DNA of 19,212 nt from Asaia bogorensis (GCA_945873675.1 CAMCEP010000018.1:1-19212); one strand, 5' to 3'. Positions 7,687-14,924 are shown, counted from the first letter of the stretch. Program-made: numbers and translations. Notes: generated from the letters alone by a model not told the origin.

Positions 7687-9378
7687 CTAGCTTTGGCGCA
7701 ATTCGGGGAAATCTTCCTCCCGATACTCGCCCGCTGGCCTGGTGCCGGCGGCGAAGCGCTTTTCTTCCAATTGGCGTAACTCCACCCGCCGGATCTTGCC
7801 GGAAATGGTTTTTGGCAATTCATGCACTTCCAGCCGCCGCACGCGCTTGAAGGCGGAAAGCCGCCCGCGCAGATGCTGGAAGATCGCCAGCATGGTGGCC
7901 GGGCTCGCCACTGCGCCGGGGGCCAACGCAATAAAGGCCTTGGGCACGGCCATGCGCATGGCATCCGGCGCGGGCACTACAGCGGCTTCCGCCACCGCCT
8001 CATGCTCTATCAGCACGCTTTCAAGCTCAAAGGGCGAAATCCGGTAGTCGGAGGCTTTGAACACATCATCCGCCCGGCCGACATAGGTCAGGTAGCCATC
8101 CTGATCCCGATTGGCGACATCGCCGGTGCGATAGAAAGCCTCGCCCGCCGGCAAGGTTCTGCCATCATCGGCCTGATAGCCCATCATTAGCCCGGTCGGC
8201 GCCGGGTTGAGCGCGATGCAGACCTCCCCTTCCTCGGCCGGCTTGTCATCGGGGTCGAGCAGCACAATCCGATAGCCCGGCAAGGGCTTGCCCATGGAGC
8301 CTTCCTTCAAGCCCATGCCCGGCGGATTGCCGATTTGCGCCGTGGTTTCTGTCTGGCCGAAGAAGTCGCGGATCGTGAGGCCCCAAGCGTCGCGCACCTG
8401 TTCGATGATTTCGGGGTTCAGCGGTTCCCCCGCGCCGGCCACTTCGCGAAGCGATGTGCGGATCGCCTTCATGTCTTCCTGCACGAACATGCGCCAGACG
8501 GTGGGCGGGGCACAGAGTGTGGTGACTCCATTCGCGGCAATCGCTTCCAGCATGCCGCGCGCATTGAAGCGCGGCTGATTGGCGATGAACACCGCCGCCC
8601 CCGCATTCCAGGGCGCGAAAAGGCAGGACCAGGCATGTTTCGCCCAACCAGGCGAGGAAATGTTCAAATGCATATCGCCTGGCTGCAGGCCCAGCACGAA
8701 CATGGTGGAAAGATGCCCCACCGGATAGGATTGATGACTATGCAGCACGAGCTTCGGCTTGGCGGTGGTGCCTGACGTAAAGTAAAGCAGCATCGGATCG
8801 TGGGCCTTGGTCGGCCCATCGGGGGTAAAGCCGGCGGCGCCCTGATGCAGGGTTTCATAGGCAACCCAGCCCGCTGGTGCGGCGCCGATTGCGATGCGCG
8901 TCACACCCGCTGCCAGCCCCTCGAATTTCGGCGCATCGGTGGCATTGGCAACCACGAAACGCGCGCGGCCACGGGTGAAGCGGTCCTTCAAATCATCGCC
9001 GGCCAAAAGCGTGGTGGCGGGGATCACCACGGCGCCGAGCTTCATCGCCGCCAGCATCACTTCCCACAACGGCACGACATTGCCGAGCATGAGCAGGATG
9101 CGATCACCACGCTGCACGCCAAGTGCGCGGAGCCCATTGGCGACGCGGTTGGACGCCACCGAAAGCTCGGCAAAGCTGCGCTCAGCCGCGCCATCGCCAA
9201 CGATTCGAAGTGCGGGGCGGGCACCATGCGCACCAGCGGCCAGCTCAGCATCAAACCAATCAAGCGCCCAGTTGAAGTTATCCAGTTCCGGCCAACGGAA
9301 ATCGCGATAGGCGGCGGCGTAATCGCCACGCTGCGCCAACAGGAAATCCCGCGCGGCTTTGAAGGCGGAATGGCTCAT
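7687..9378 (-). CDS. AMP-binding acyl-CoA synthetase (acetyl/medium-chain type)
   Basis: A 563-residue adenylate-forming enzyme that activates a carboxylic acid with ATP and joins it to coenzyme A. The ANL superfamily motifs appear in order: YFTSGTTAKPK (199-209, phosphate loop), FFGQTETT (339-346, A5), YRTGD (416-420, A7), VGRADDVFKASDYRISPFELE (around 433-453, hinge A8) and PKTISGKIRR (522-531), whose K528 is the adenylation lysine. The hinge sequence KASDYRISPFE resembles the medium-chain acyl-CoA synthetase branch more than strict acetyl-CoA synthetase. The start ATG at 9378 has GGGAG nine bases upstream. The upstream leader can fold in two ways around this site, and beyond it lies the 61-bp repeat array. 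The downstream aminotransferase may supply or use the same metabolite. The acid substrate is unknown. Confidence 0.88.
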   Translation of the reverse strand: MSHSAFKAARDFLLAQRGDYAAAYRDFRWPELDNFNWALDWFDAELAAGAHGARPALRIVGDGAAERSFAELSVASNRVANGLRALGVQRGDRILLMLGNVVPLWEVMLAAMKLGAVVIPATTLLAGDDLKDRFTRGRARFVVANATDAPKFEGLAAGVTRIAIGAAPAGWVAYETLHQGAAGFTPDGPTKAHDPMLLYFTSGTTAKPKLVLHSHQSYPVGHLSTMFVLGLQPGDMHLNISSPGWAKHAWSCLFAPWNAGAAVFIANQPRFNARGMLEAIAANGVTTLCAPPTVWRMFVQEDMKAIRTSLREVAGAGEPLNPEIIEQVRDAWGLTIRDFFGQTETTAQIGNPPGMGLKEGSMGKPLPGYRIVLLDPDDKPAEEGEVCIALNPAPTGLMMGYQADDGRTLPAGEAFYRTGDVANRDQDGYLTYVGRADDVFKASDYRISPFELESVLIEHEAVAEAAVVPAPDAMRMAVPKAFIALAPGAVASPATMLAIFQHLRGRLSAFKRVRRLEVHELPKTISGKIRRVELRQLEEKRFAAGTRPAGEYREEDFPELRQS

Positions 9379-9386
9379 GCGCTGAT

Positions 9387-9412
9387 GCTCCCTAACCGCG
9401 CAAGGAGCGCGG
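9387..9412 (-). promoter_or_regulatory. Two-state leader fold covering the acyl-CoA synthetase ribosome site
   Basis: On the reverse strand, CCGCGC / GCGCGG (9412-9407 with 9401-9396, loop TCCTT) forms a perfect 6-bp hairpin just upstream of the GGGAG ribosome site. Alternatively GCTCC (9408-9404) can pair with GGAGC (9391-9387), which buries that site. The two folds share bases and exclude each other. This resembles a sequester/anti-sequester arrangement, but the 5-bp second stem could be chance and no ligand or regulator is implied. Confidence 0.3.
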
Positions 9413-9454
9413 GGCGTTATTGTTCTCAGGTGAAGGCTAAACCGGGGGCCCGAG

Positions 9455-9613
9455 CATTTTCAAGCCAAGTGATATCACTTGGCGACTCGGAAAATGCGAC
9501 TAAGTCACACTATGACATTTTCAAGCCAAGTGATGTCACTTGGCGACTCGGAAAATGCGACCAAGTCACACTATGACATTTTCAAGCCAAGTGACTTCAC
9601 TTCGTGGTTCGGA
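9455..9613. repeat. 61-bp tandem repeat array, two full copies plus a degenerate third
   Basis: Copies begin at 9455, 9516 and 9577 with an exact period of 61. Copies 1 and 2 differ at only two visible positions (the palindrome centre and a C/T change near 9501/9562). Copy 3 matches for its first 18 bases, then drifts and is unrecognisable after about 9613. Each full copy contains an inner dyad of 20 bases (9464-9483 perfect; 9525-9544 with one central mismatch), outer arms CATTTTC / GAAAATG (extended to 8 bp in copy 1, 9454-9461 with 9490-9497), a GACTC site, and a small dyad GTCA-CACTA-TGAC at the junction. The period is not a multiple of three, so it is not a coding repeat. Confidence 0.93.
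9464..9483. promoter_or_regulatory. Perfect 20-bp palindrome in repeat copy 1
   Basis: GCCAAGTGATATCACTTGGC is identical to its own reverse complement. The second copy (9525-9544) has a single change at the centre (ATGT for ATAT), and the third keeps only AAGTGA-CT-TCACTT. A perfect even-length dyad of this size is typical of a binding site for a dimeric regulator, or of one arm of a cruciform or REP-like element. No specific protein can be named from the sequence. Confidence 0.5.
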
Positions 9614-9661
9614 AGCATAAGCGAAGCAAGGGCCGCGTGAACACCGCCAAAACCATCAGGA

Positions 9662-9675
9662 CGCCCCGAAGGGCG
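9662..9675 (-). terminator. Possible hyuB terminator with UUCG tetraloop
   Basis: On the reverse strand, about 80 bases after the hyuB stop, CGCCC-TTCG-GGGCG forms a 5-bp GC-only stem closed by a C(UUCG)G tetraloop, an unusually stable RNA loop. A TTTT run comes only ten or so bases later, so the U tract is poorly placed. It may terminate or simply protect the transcript end. Confidence 0.4.
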
Positions 9676-9755
9676 GGCATTACAAGACAGGAGCCCAGCC
9701 GCAAGGGCACAGAACATTGTTGCGCGGTAGCATGCCATCCATTGCGTCAATCTTC

Positions 9756-11471
9756 TCAGCGGGAAGCCCGACGGCGGGCAGTGGCCGCCATATCTGCATC
9801 ACCATTGGCGGCAAGAATGACGCCATATTCCGTTTCAGCCTGCGCCGCTTCAATCAATCCGTAGCGCACATCCCGCGCCACCAGCGCCGGGTCACGCGCG
9901 AAGGGATCACCATACCCGCCACCACCCGGCATTTCGACGATAAGCCTGTCCCCAGCTGGGATAATTTGCAGACCCTTAATCGCGAGTGAAGCGCCGGTGG
10001 CGAGGGATAAGCGACCCTTCGCGCCAGCTTCGCCGCCGCTACGGCCGCGTGCAGGATACACACCGCGTTCAAAGCGCGCCTGAATACCAAAAGCCGCCCC
10101 ATCGCGATTGGCGATTTCCATACGCTGACCAAGCCCACCGCGCTGCCGCCCCGCCCCGCCAGAACCAAGACGCAATTCCTTGCGCCAAACAACCAGGGGC
10201 GTGATGGCCTCGGTAATTTCAATCGGCACATTACGCACGCCAGAGGGGAAGGGAGTGGCCGAAAGCCCATCCTGCCGCGGGCGCGCACCCGCGCCGCCGG
10301 AATGGAACGTGGTGACATTGAAGGCGCGCACTGCGCTGCCTTCCATGCCAGTCAAGCCATGACCTGCTAGCAGGCTGAGATTCCACAGGCTGGAAGTGCC
10401 TTCTGCCGGCACGGTATCCGGCAGTGCTTGGTCAAGACAGCCATAGACAACATCCGGCAGCATATGCCCCATGACCGAACGCGCATAAACCGCTGCCGGG
10501 TGCGGTGCATTCAGGATGGTATTCTCCGGCGCCGTCACGATCACAGCATCCAGCGTGCCCGTGTTATTCGGAATCCAGGGGGCAAGGGCCGCCTTCACGC
10601 CAAAGGATGTATAGGCTTCCGTATAACACATCGGGCAATTGATCGCGTAGCGCGACAATCCCGACGTACCCGTATAATCCACCAGCACGCGGTCACCAGA
10701 AATGGTCAGCGTGGCAACAAGCGTGACCGGCGCTTCAAAGCCATCAATGGTCATGCGCGCCGTCCAGGAACCTTGCGGGAGCTTTGCGATAATATCAGCC
10801 ATGGCACGACGGCTGCGAGCGATGATTTCCTCTCCCAGATAATCAAGATCAACCAAGTTGAATTCGCGCATCATTTCGCGAAGCCGATTCCCACCCGTCT
10901 CATTGCAGGCAACAAGCGCGTAGATATCGCCCACCACCTGCACCGGTTCCCGGACATTGGCGCGTACAATGCCGAGAAGATCTTCATTCATCCGCCCTTC
11001 GCGTGCGAGGTGCATGAGTGGGATATAAAGACCTTCATGATAAATCTGCCGGCCTTCGGCACTGACGCCCAAGCCACCAATATCCACCACATGCGTGGTG
11101 CAGGCGAAAAGCGCGACGGGCTTTCCATCCAGAAAAATCGGCGTCACCACCGTCAAATCAAAAAGATGCCCGGTTCCCTTCCATGGATCATTGGTGATCA
11201 GGATATCGCCATCCTTCAGCGCTTCAGCTGGAAAGGCATCAAGAAAATGCACGACTGAACGCGCCATGGAATTGATATGTCCGGGTGTACCCGTGACGGC
11301 CTGGGCAAGCATCCGCCCTTTCATATCGAAGACGCCGGCTGAGATATCACCTGCCTCGCGCGCTGCGGTAGAAAAGGCTGTGCGCACCAGAGTCTGCGCC
11401 TGTTCCTCCACGACAGAGAGCAAGCGGTTCCACAGAATCTGGATTTCGATTTCGCCGATCATCTTGTTCAT
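9756..11471 (-). CDS. hyuB: Hydantoinase B / oxoprolinase family protein
   Basis: A 571-residue HyuB subunit. In this family HyuA and HyuB together carry out ATP-dependent opening of a cyclic amide such as N-methylhydantoin or 5-oxoproline; in some organisms the two are fused. Family features include RTAFSTAAREAGDISAGVFD near the start, DGDILITNDPWKGTGHLFD (about 88-106), and the glycine-rich MPGGGGYGDP near 514-523. NCPMCYTEAY and APHPAAVYARSVMGH are also recognisable. Length is normal for an unfused HyuB. Its ATG shares one base with the hyuA stop (TGATG at 11473-11469), so the pair is translationally coupled. A second Met at residue 4 is a possible alternative start. The exact substrate cannot be read from sequence. 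Confidence 0.87.
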   Translation of the reverse strand: MNKMIGEIEIQILWNRLLSVVEEQAQTLVRTAFSTAAREAGDISAGVFDMKGRMLAQAVTGTPGHINSMARSVVHFLDAFPAEALKDGDILITNDPWKGTGHLFDLTVVTPIFLDGKPVALFACTTHVVDIGGLGVSAEGRQIYHEGLYIPLMHLAREGRMNEDLLGIVRANVREPVQVVGDIYALVACNETGGNRLREMMREFNLVDLDYLGEEIIARSRRAMADIIAKLPQGSWTARMTIDGFEAPVTLVATLTISGDRVLVDYTGTSGLSRYAINCPMCYTEAYTSFGVKAALAPWIPNNTGTLDAVIVTAPENTILNAPHPAAVYARSVMGHMLPDVVYGCLDQALPDTVPAEGTSSLWNLSLLAGHGLTGMEGSAVRAFNVTTFHSGGAGARPRQDGLSATPFPSGVRNVPIEITEAITPLVVWRKELRLGSGGAGRQRGGLGQRMEIANRDGAAFGIQARFERGVYPARGRSGGEAGAKGRLSLATGASLAIKGLQIIPAGDRLIVEMPGGGGYGDPFARDPALVARDVRYGLIEAAQAETEYGVILAANGDADMAATARRRASR

Positions 11472-13546
11472 CAGGCGATCCTCTCGATCAGAATATGGCC
11501 GGCGGCATTGGGGCCGGCGCGAAAGCCTTCAGGCACCAAGGTGGAGGTTTCGGCTTCGACAATCACTGCCGGGCCCTTGATGCGCGCGCCGGGCGCAAGA
11601 CTTGCGCGATCATAAATCGAAGCATCAACGAGCTGACGCACACCAGGGTCCATGATGCGTCGCGTCGCAGAGGGCGCTGGTGCGGCGGCATCCGGCGGGT
11701 CTGGGATACGCACAGGCAACGGTTTGGCTTCAGCAAGCGAAAGCGTCCAGGTCAGTACTTCAATTTCGAGCTTCGGAATCGTGCGTCCATAAAGCGCGCG
11801 ATAGGTTGCATCAAAGGCGGTGCGGAAAGCGCTTTCGCTTTCCCCGCCATAGGGGCCGGCGGGAAGGGCCACCGCAACCTCATGCCCCTGGCCGCGATAG
11901 CGCATGAAGCCGGTACGAACTTCCTGCAGCGCAGCGGCTGGCGCGCCCAGGCGCACAACAGCCTCGGCTTCCGCCCGCATCGCGTCATAAAGGCCATTGA
12001 CCAGGGGTGCATCGAAGGCATTCAGGCTGACAAGCCGCGTACGCACCACCTCATAACCGATCGGCGCAGCAAGAAAGCCATGCGCAGAACCCACACCTGC
12101 CCCCACCGGCACCAATACGCGATCCATGCCAAGCTTCTGCGCCATGCGCGCCGCATGCAGCGGTGCCGCGCCGCCAAAGGCAATCATGGTGCGTCCGCTG
12201 GTTTCCTTGCCATTTTCTACCGCATGCACACGCGCCGCATTGGCCATGGTTTCTGTGACGATTTCAGTAATGCCAAGCGCTGCGTCCGGTGGCGACATGC
12301 CAAGTGGCTGCCCAACAACACTATGGCACGCCGTATGGGATGCTGCGGCATCAAGCGTAATATGCCCCCCCGCAAAACGCGCCGGATCAATCCACGAAAG
12401 CACCAAATCCGCATCGGTTACGGTGGGCATGATGCCGCCGCGCCCATAACAGGCCGGGCCCGGCATGGAACCCGCGCTATCAGGGCCAACGGTGATGCGC
12501 CCAAGCCCATCCACGCGGGCGATGGAACCACCGCCGGCACCGATTTCCACCATGTCAATCACGGGAATGCGTACCGGAATACCGCTGCCTTTTACGAAAC
12601 GTGCAGCGCGCGCAATTTCAAAATGGCGGGCTTGCTGCGGCTTCATATCATCAATCAGGGTGATTTTCGCTGTCGTGCCACCCATATCGAAGGAAAGTGC
12701 GCGGCTGATGCCACTTTCCGCTGCGATCATCTGCGCCAGAATGGCGCCGCCAGCCGGGCCACTTTCCACCAGGCGAATGGGAAAACGCCGCGCCGTTTCC
12801 ACCGTTGTGATGCCGCCCGACGACATAATGAGCAAAAGCGGCGCGGCACTGCCAATGGCCTTCAACCCATCCTCAAGCCGGCGCAGATAGCGTTCCATCA
12901 GTGGCAGCACATAGGCATTAGCCACAGTGGTGGAAGTGCGTTCGTATTCGCGGATTTCGGGGCAAACCTCGCTCGAAATCGCGATGACCTCGGGCGCGAA
13001 ATAGCGGGCTAGAATGTCCCTTGCGCGCCGTTCATGCGCGTCATTCTGATAGGCATGCAGGAAGCAGATGGCGATGGCTTCGGCGCCCGCGGCCTTGGCG
13101 GCTGCGCCGATGCGTTCAACCGCAGCCTCATCCATTTGCAGCAACACGGTACCGTCAGCGGCGACACGTTCCGGCACTTCAAACCGCCATGGCCGAGCGA
13201 CCAATGGTTCAGGCCGTTCCATATAAAGATCATATTGTTCAAAGCGATGTTCATAGGCCATTTCGAGGGAATCGCGAAAGCCATCCGTCGTGACCAGCGC
13301 CGTACGCGCGCCCTTGCGTTCAATCAGCGCATTAGTCGCAAGGGTCGTACCGTGAATAACCAGTGCCAGATCCGCCGCGCTGATGCCGGCTTGCGCCAGT
13401 ATCGCCGCGGCACCTTCCAGCACCGCGCGTTCGGGTGCATCTGACGTGGTCAGGACTTTGGCAGAAAGCGAACGATCTGGTAGCGCAAGCACAAGGTCCG
13501 TGAAGGTGCCGCCGATATCAACGGCCAGACGTGCAGTTTTTGTCAT
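11471..13546 (-). CDS. hyuA: Hydantoinase A / oxoprolinase family protein
   Basis: A 691-residue HyuA subunit, the ATP-binding partner of HyuB with an ASKHA (actin-like) nucleotide fold. Motifs: VDIGGTFTDLVL (9-20, phosphate 1), HGTTLATNALIERKGA (65-80), PEIREYERTSTTVANAYV (196-213), VESGPAGG (260-267) and SFDMGGTTAK (285-294, phosphate 2), followed by EIGAGGGSIA and GPDSAGSMPGPACYGRGG. These are the standard HyuA/oxoprolinase blocks in order. The gene follows the binding protein by 30 bases with a weak GAAAG ribosome site. Together with HyuB it totals 1262 residues, close to a fused 5-oxoprolinase. It could equally serve a hydantoin or another cyclic amide. Confidence 0.88.
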   Translation of the reverse strand: MTKTARLAVDIGGTFTDLVLALPDRSLSAKVLTTSDAPERAVLEGAAAILAQAGISAADLALVIHGTTLATNALIERKGARTALVTTDGFRDSLEMAYEHRFEQYDLYMERPEPLVARPWRFEVPERVAADGTVLLQMDEAAVERIGAAAKAAGAEAIAICFLHAYQNDAHERRARDILARYFAPEVIAISSEVCPEIREYERTSTTVANAYVLPLMERYLRRLEDGLKAIGSAAPLLLIMSSGGITTVETARRFPIRLVESGPAGGAILAQMIAAESGISRALSFDMGGTTAKITLIDDMKPQQARHFEIARAARFVKGSGIPVRIPVIDMVEIGAGGGSIARVDGLGRITVGPDSAGSMPGPACYGRGGIMPTVTDADLVLSWIDPARFAGGHITLDAAASHTACHSVVGQPLGMSPPDAALGITEIVTETMANAARVHAVENGKETSGRTMIAFGGAAPLHAARMAQKLGMDRVLVPVGAGVGSAHGFLAAPIGYEVVRTRLVSLNAFDAPLVNGLYDAMRAEAEAVVRLGAPAAALQEVRTGFMRYRGQGHEVAVALPAGPYGGESESAFRTAFDATYRALYGRTIPKLEIEVLTWTLSLAEAKPLPVRIPDPPDAAAPAPSATRRIMDPGVRQLVDASIYDRASLAPGARIKGPAVIVEAETSTLVPEGFRAGPNAAGHILIERIA

Positions 13547-13576
13547 GCTATCTTTCTTCGTTTAAAGCTGGGCCTA

Positions 13577-14554
13577 CTATTCGGCCTGGATATTGGCAGC
13601 CTTGACAACAGCGCGCCAGGTTTCCGTTTCGCGCTGTACAAAGGCACCGAATTCCGCTGGCTTCATGGGCGCGGGTTCAAAACCGATACGGCCAAGCATT
13701 TCGCGCACCTCAAGGCGCCCCAGAATCCGAGCAATCTCAGCGGCGATGCGTTCGCGAATGGCAAGCGGGGTATCGGGCGGTGCAATCACGCCATACCAGT
13801 TGGAGATATCAAAATCAGGCACCAGGCTATTAATCGGCGGCGTATCCGGTGATGTCGCCCAACGCGCCGCCGAAGTAATGCCAAGCAGGCGCAGCTGTCC
13901 CTGTTGCACCATGGGCCAGGCCGACGAATCACTGAAGAAAATATCCGCATTGCCAGCGACAAGGTCGGTCAGCGCGGGGCCTGTGCCGCGATAGGGCACA
14001 TGCAACATGCGCGTGCCAAGGCGCAGATTCATCAGCTCTCCGGCAAGATGCGTGGCTGTACCAACACCGCCAGACGCAAAGCGAATAAGGTCTGGCTGGC
14101 GCCGCACCAAATCTACAAAACCAGCAAGATCGCGCGCTTCAAGCGTAGTGCGGGCAACCAGTAAAAGTGGGCTATGGCAAACCATGGTGACGAAGCCGAG
14201 TGTATTCGGGTCATAGGGTGTGCGGCGTACCACAGGGCCTGCTGTCATATTGCCGGCGCTGACCATGCTGAACGCATAACCGTCAGCTGGTGATTTGGCG
14301 ACCGAATCAACACCAATCGCGCCGCCGGCGCCGGCTCGATTTTCGACGATTACTGGTTGGCCAAGCGCTTGGCCCAAAGGCTCCGCAAGAATGCGCCCCA
14401 CCGCATCAACCCCTCCACCGGGTGGAAAAGGAACGATCAAGCGGATTGGACGTGCCGGCCAGGCTTGGGCTTGCGCAGACCGCGCAATTGCCAAACCGGC
14501 TACGGCGCCAACCAAGCTGAGGCCTATCATGCGGCGAGTGGGAAGATGGGGCAT
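13577..14554 (-). CDS. Bug/TctC-type substrate-binding protein of the hyuAB operon
   Basis: A 325-residue periplasmic binding protein. The signal peptide begins MPHLPTRRMIGLSLVGAVAG and is probably cleaved after AQA (about residue 30). The mature protein has PIRLIVPFPPGGGVDAVGR, VIVENRAGAGGAIG, SPADGYAF, MLHVPYRGTGPALTDLVAG and a C-terminal GAFVQRETETWRAVVKAA, all typical of Bug proteins. An upstream in-frame ATG at 14614 would add 20 residues before the signal peptide; the 14554 start, with GGGAG ten bases upstream, is preferred. As first gene of the operon it probably binds the compound that HyuA/HyuB process. No TctA/TctB permease is present in the window, so it must share a membrane component encoded elsewhere or act as an orphan sensor-type binding protein. 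Confidence 0.9.
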   Translation of the reverse strand: MPHLPTRRMIGLSLVGAVAGLAIARSAQAQAWPARPIRLIVPFPPGGGVDAVGRILAEPLGQALGQPVIVENRAGAGGAIGVDSVAKSPADGYAFSMVSAGNMTAGPVVRRTPYDPNTLGFVTMVCHSPLLLVARTTLEARDLAGFVDLVRRQPDLIRFASGGVGTATHLAGELMNLRLGTRMLHVPYRGTGPALTDLVAGNADIFFSDSSAWPMVQQGQLRLLGITSAARWATSPDTPPINSLVPDFDISNWYGVIAPPDTPLAIRERIAAEIARILGRLEVREMLGRIGFEPAPMKPAEFGAFVQRETETWRAVVKAANIQAE

Positions 14555-14687
14555 GGCGATGACGCTCCCTTTAGCTAATGCCAGAGCGTAAGCGCCGCAC
14601 TCCACGAGAGTCAAACAAAAGCAAGGAAATGAGACAGGTGCGACAGCCTATTGAGGCACTGGTCAATCATTCAAATGTATGCGGCAA

Positions 14688-14702
14688 GTGCATAATATGC
14701 AC
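14688..14702. promoter_or_regulatory. Operator-like dyad over the -10 box of the Bug-hyuAB promoter
   Basis: GTGCAT-AAT-ATGCAC is a perfect inverted repeat with 6-base arms. It also satisfies the loose LysR-type T-N11-A pattern (T14689 to A14701). It overlaps the proposed -10 hexamer on the reverse strand, a position more usual for a repressor. No regulator gene is in the window. Confidence 0.5.
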
Positions 14703-14720
14703 GCAAGGTGGCGGGCACAA
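14692..14720 (-). promoter_or_regulatory. Sigma70-like promoter for the Bug-hyuAB operon
   Basis: On the reverse strand, TTGTGC (14720-14715) is separated by exactly 17 bases from TATTAT (14697-14692). The -10 matches the consensus at five of six positions and the -35 at three. Transcription would start near 14685, giving a leader of about 130 bases before the ATG at 14554. It lies in the only non-coding gap upstream of the operon. Confidence 0.5.
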
Positions 14721-14885
14721 TTTGGCATCGCGCGCGCCCCGTAGTGCTTAGACAAAACACCAGTGAGCGGCAAGGGCATTGGGCCTTGCTTCCTTGGCTC
14801 TCCCCATCTGGCTTCCCACACCTCCCAGCTGTTGTCGCACATCGGCATCGGCAACGCCGGCGGACACGGCTCCGCCAAGTGTCTT

Positions 14886-14914
14886 CGCCAAGCCACCGCG
14901 GATTCCGCTTGGCG
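14886..14914 (-). terminator. Perfect 8-bp hairpin just after ptsP
   Basis: CGCCAAGC and GCTTGGCG pair exactly around a 13-base loop, 11 bases past the ptsP stop on the reverse strand. There is no T tract after it, so a classical intrinsic terminator is not certain; it could mark the transcript end or protect it from exonucleases. Confidence 0.4.
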
Positions 14915-14924
14915 TGGAAATGCT

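Larger units (their letters stand above)
9379..9755. other. 377-base intergenic region between hyuB and acyl-CoA synthetase
   Basis: No convincing gene. From right to left it holds a possible hyuB terminator (9662-9675), a 61-bp tandem repeat array with nested palindromes (9455-9613), and a leader with two alternative hairpins before the synthetase start. A GTG-started + strand frame at 9604-9864 encodes an arginine-rich peptide that runs antisense into hyuB and has no recognisable pattern, so it is not called. A -35-like TTGAAA on the reverse strand at 9458-9463 has no good -10 partner. Confidence 0.75.
14555..14924. other. 370-base non-coding region between ptsP and the Bug-hyuAB operon
   Basis: No supported gene. 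It contains the presumed promoter and dyad for the operon (14688-14720) and, nearer ptsP, two hairpin-capable segments: GGCGGA / TCCGCC at 14859-14876, and a perfect 8-bp pair at 14886-14914. Several short frames cross it on both strands (for example 14663-14944 reverse), but they show no recognisable motif, no ribosome site, and an uneven composition. A decayed gene or insertion fragment cannot be excluded. Confidence 0.65.

Noticed and set aside
7620..7964. N-terminal extension of the aminotransferase into the acyl-CoA synthetase
   Set aside because: The extra residues are Pro/Arg/Trp-rich without family similarity and overlap the synthetase end; a good ribosome site precedes the ATG at 7619.
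9455..9613. CRISPR array
   Set aside because: The units are directly adjacent with no variable spacers, there are only two and a half copies, and no cas gene is nearby.
9604..9864. Small basic protein on the + strand after the repeat array
   Set aside because: It has a GTG start without a ribosome site, overlaps the end of hyuB in antisense and matches no pattern I recognise.
11495..13012. Long + strand open frame (505 codons) opposite hyuA
   Set aside because: It mirrors the HyuA reading frame, shows biased His/Arg/Ala composition and no conserved motif, while HyuA on the other strand is complete.
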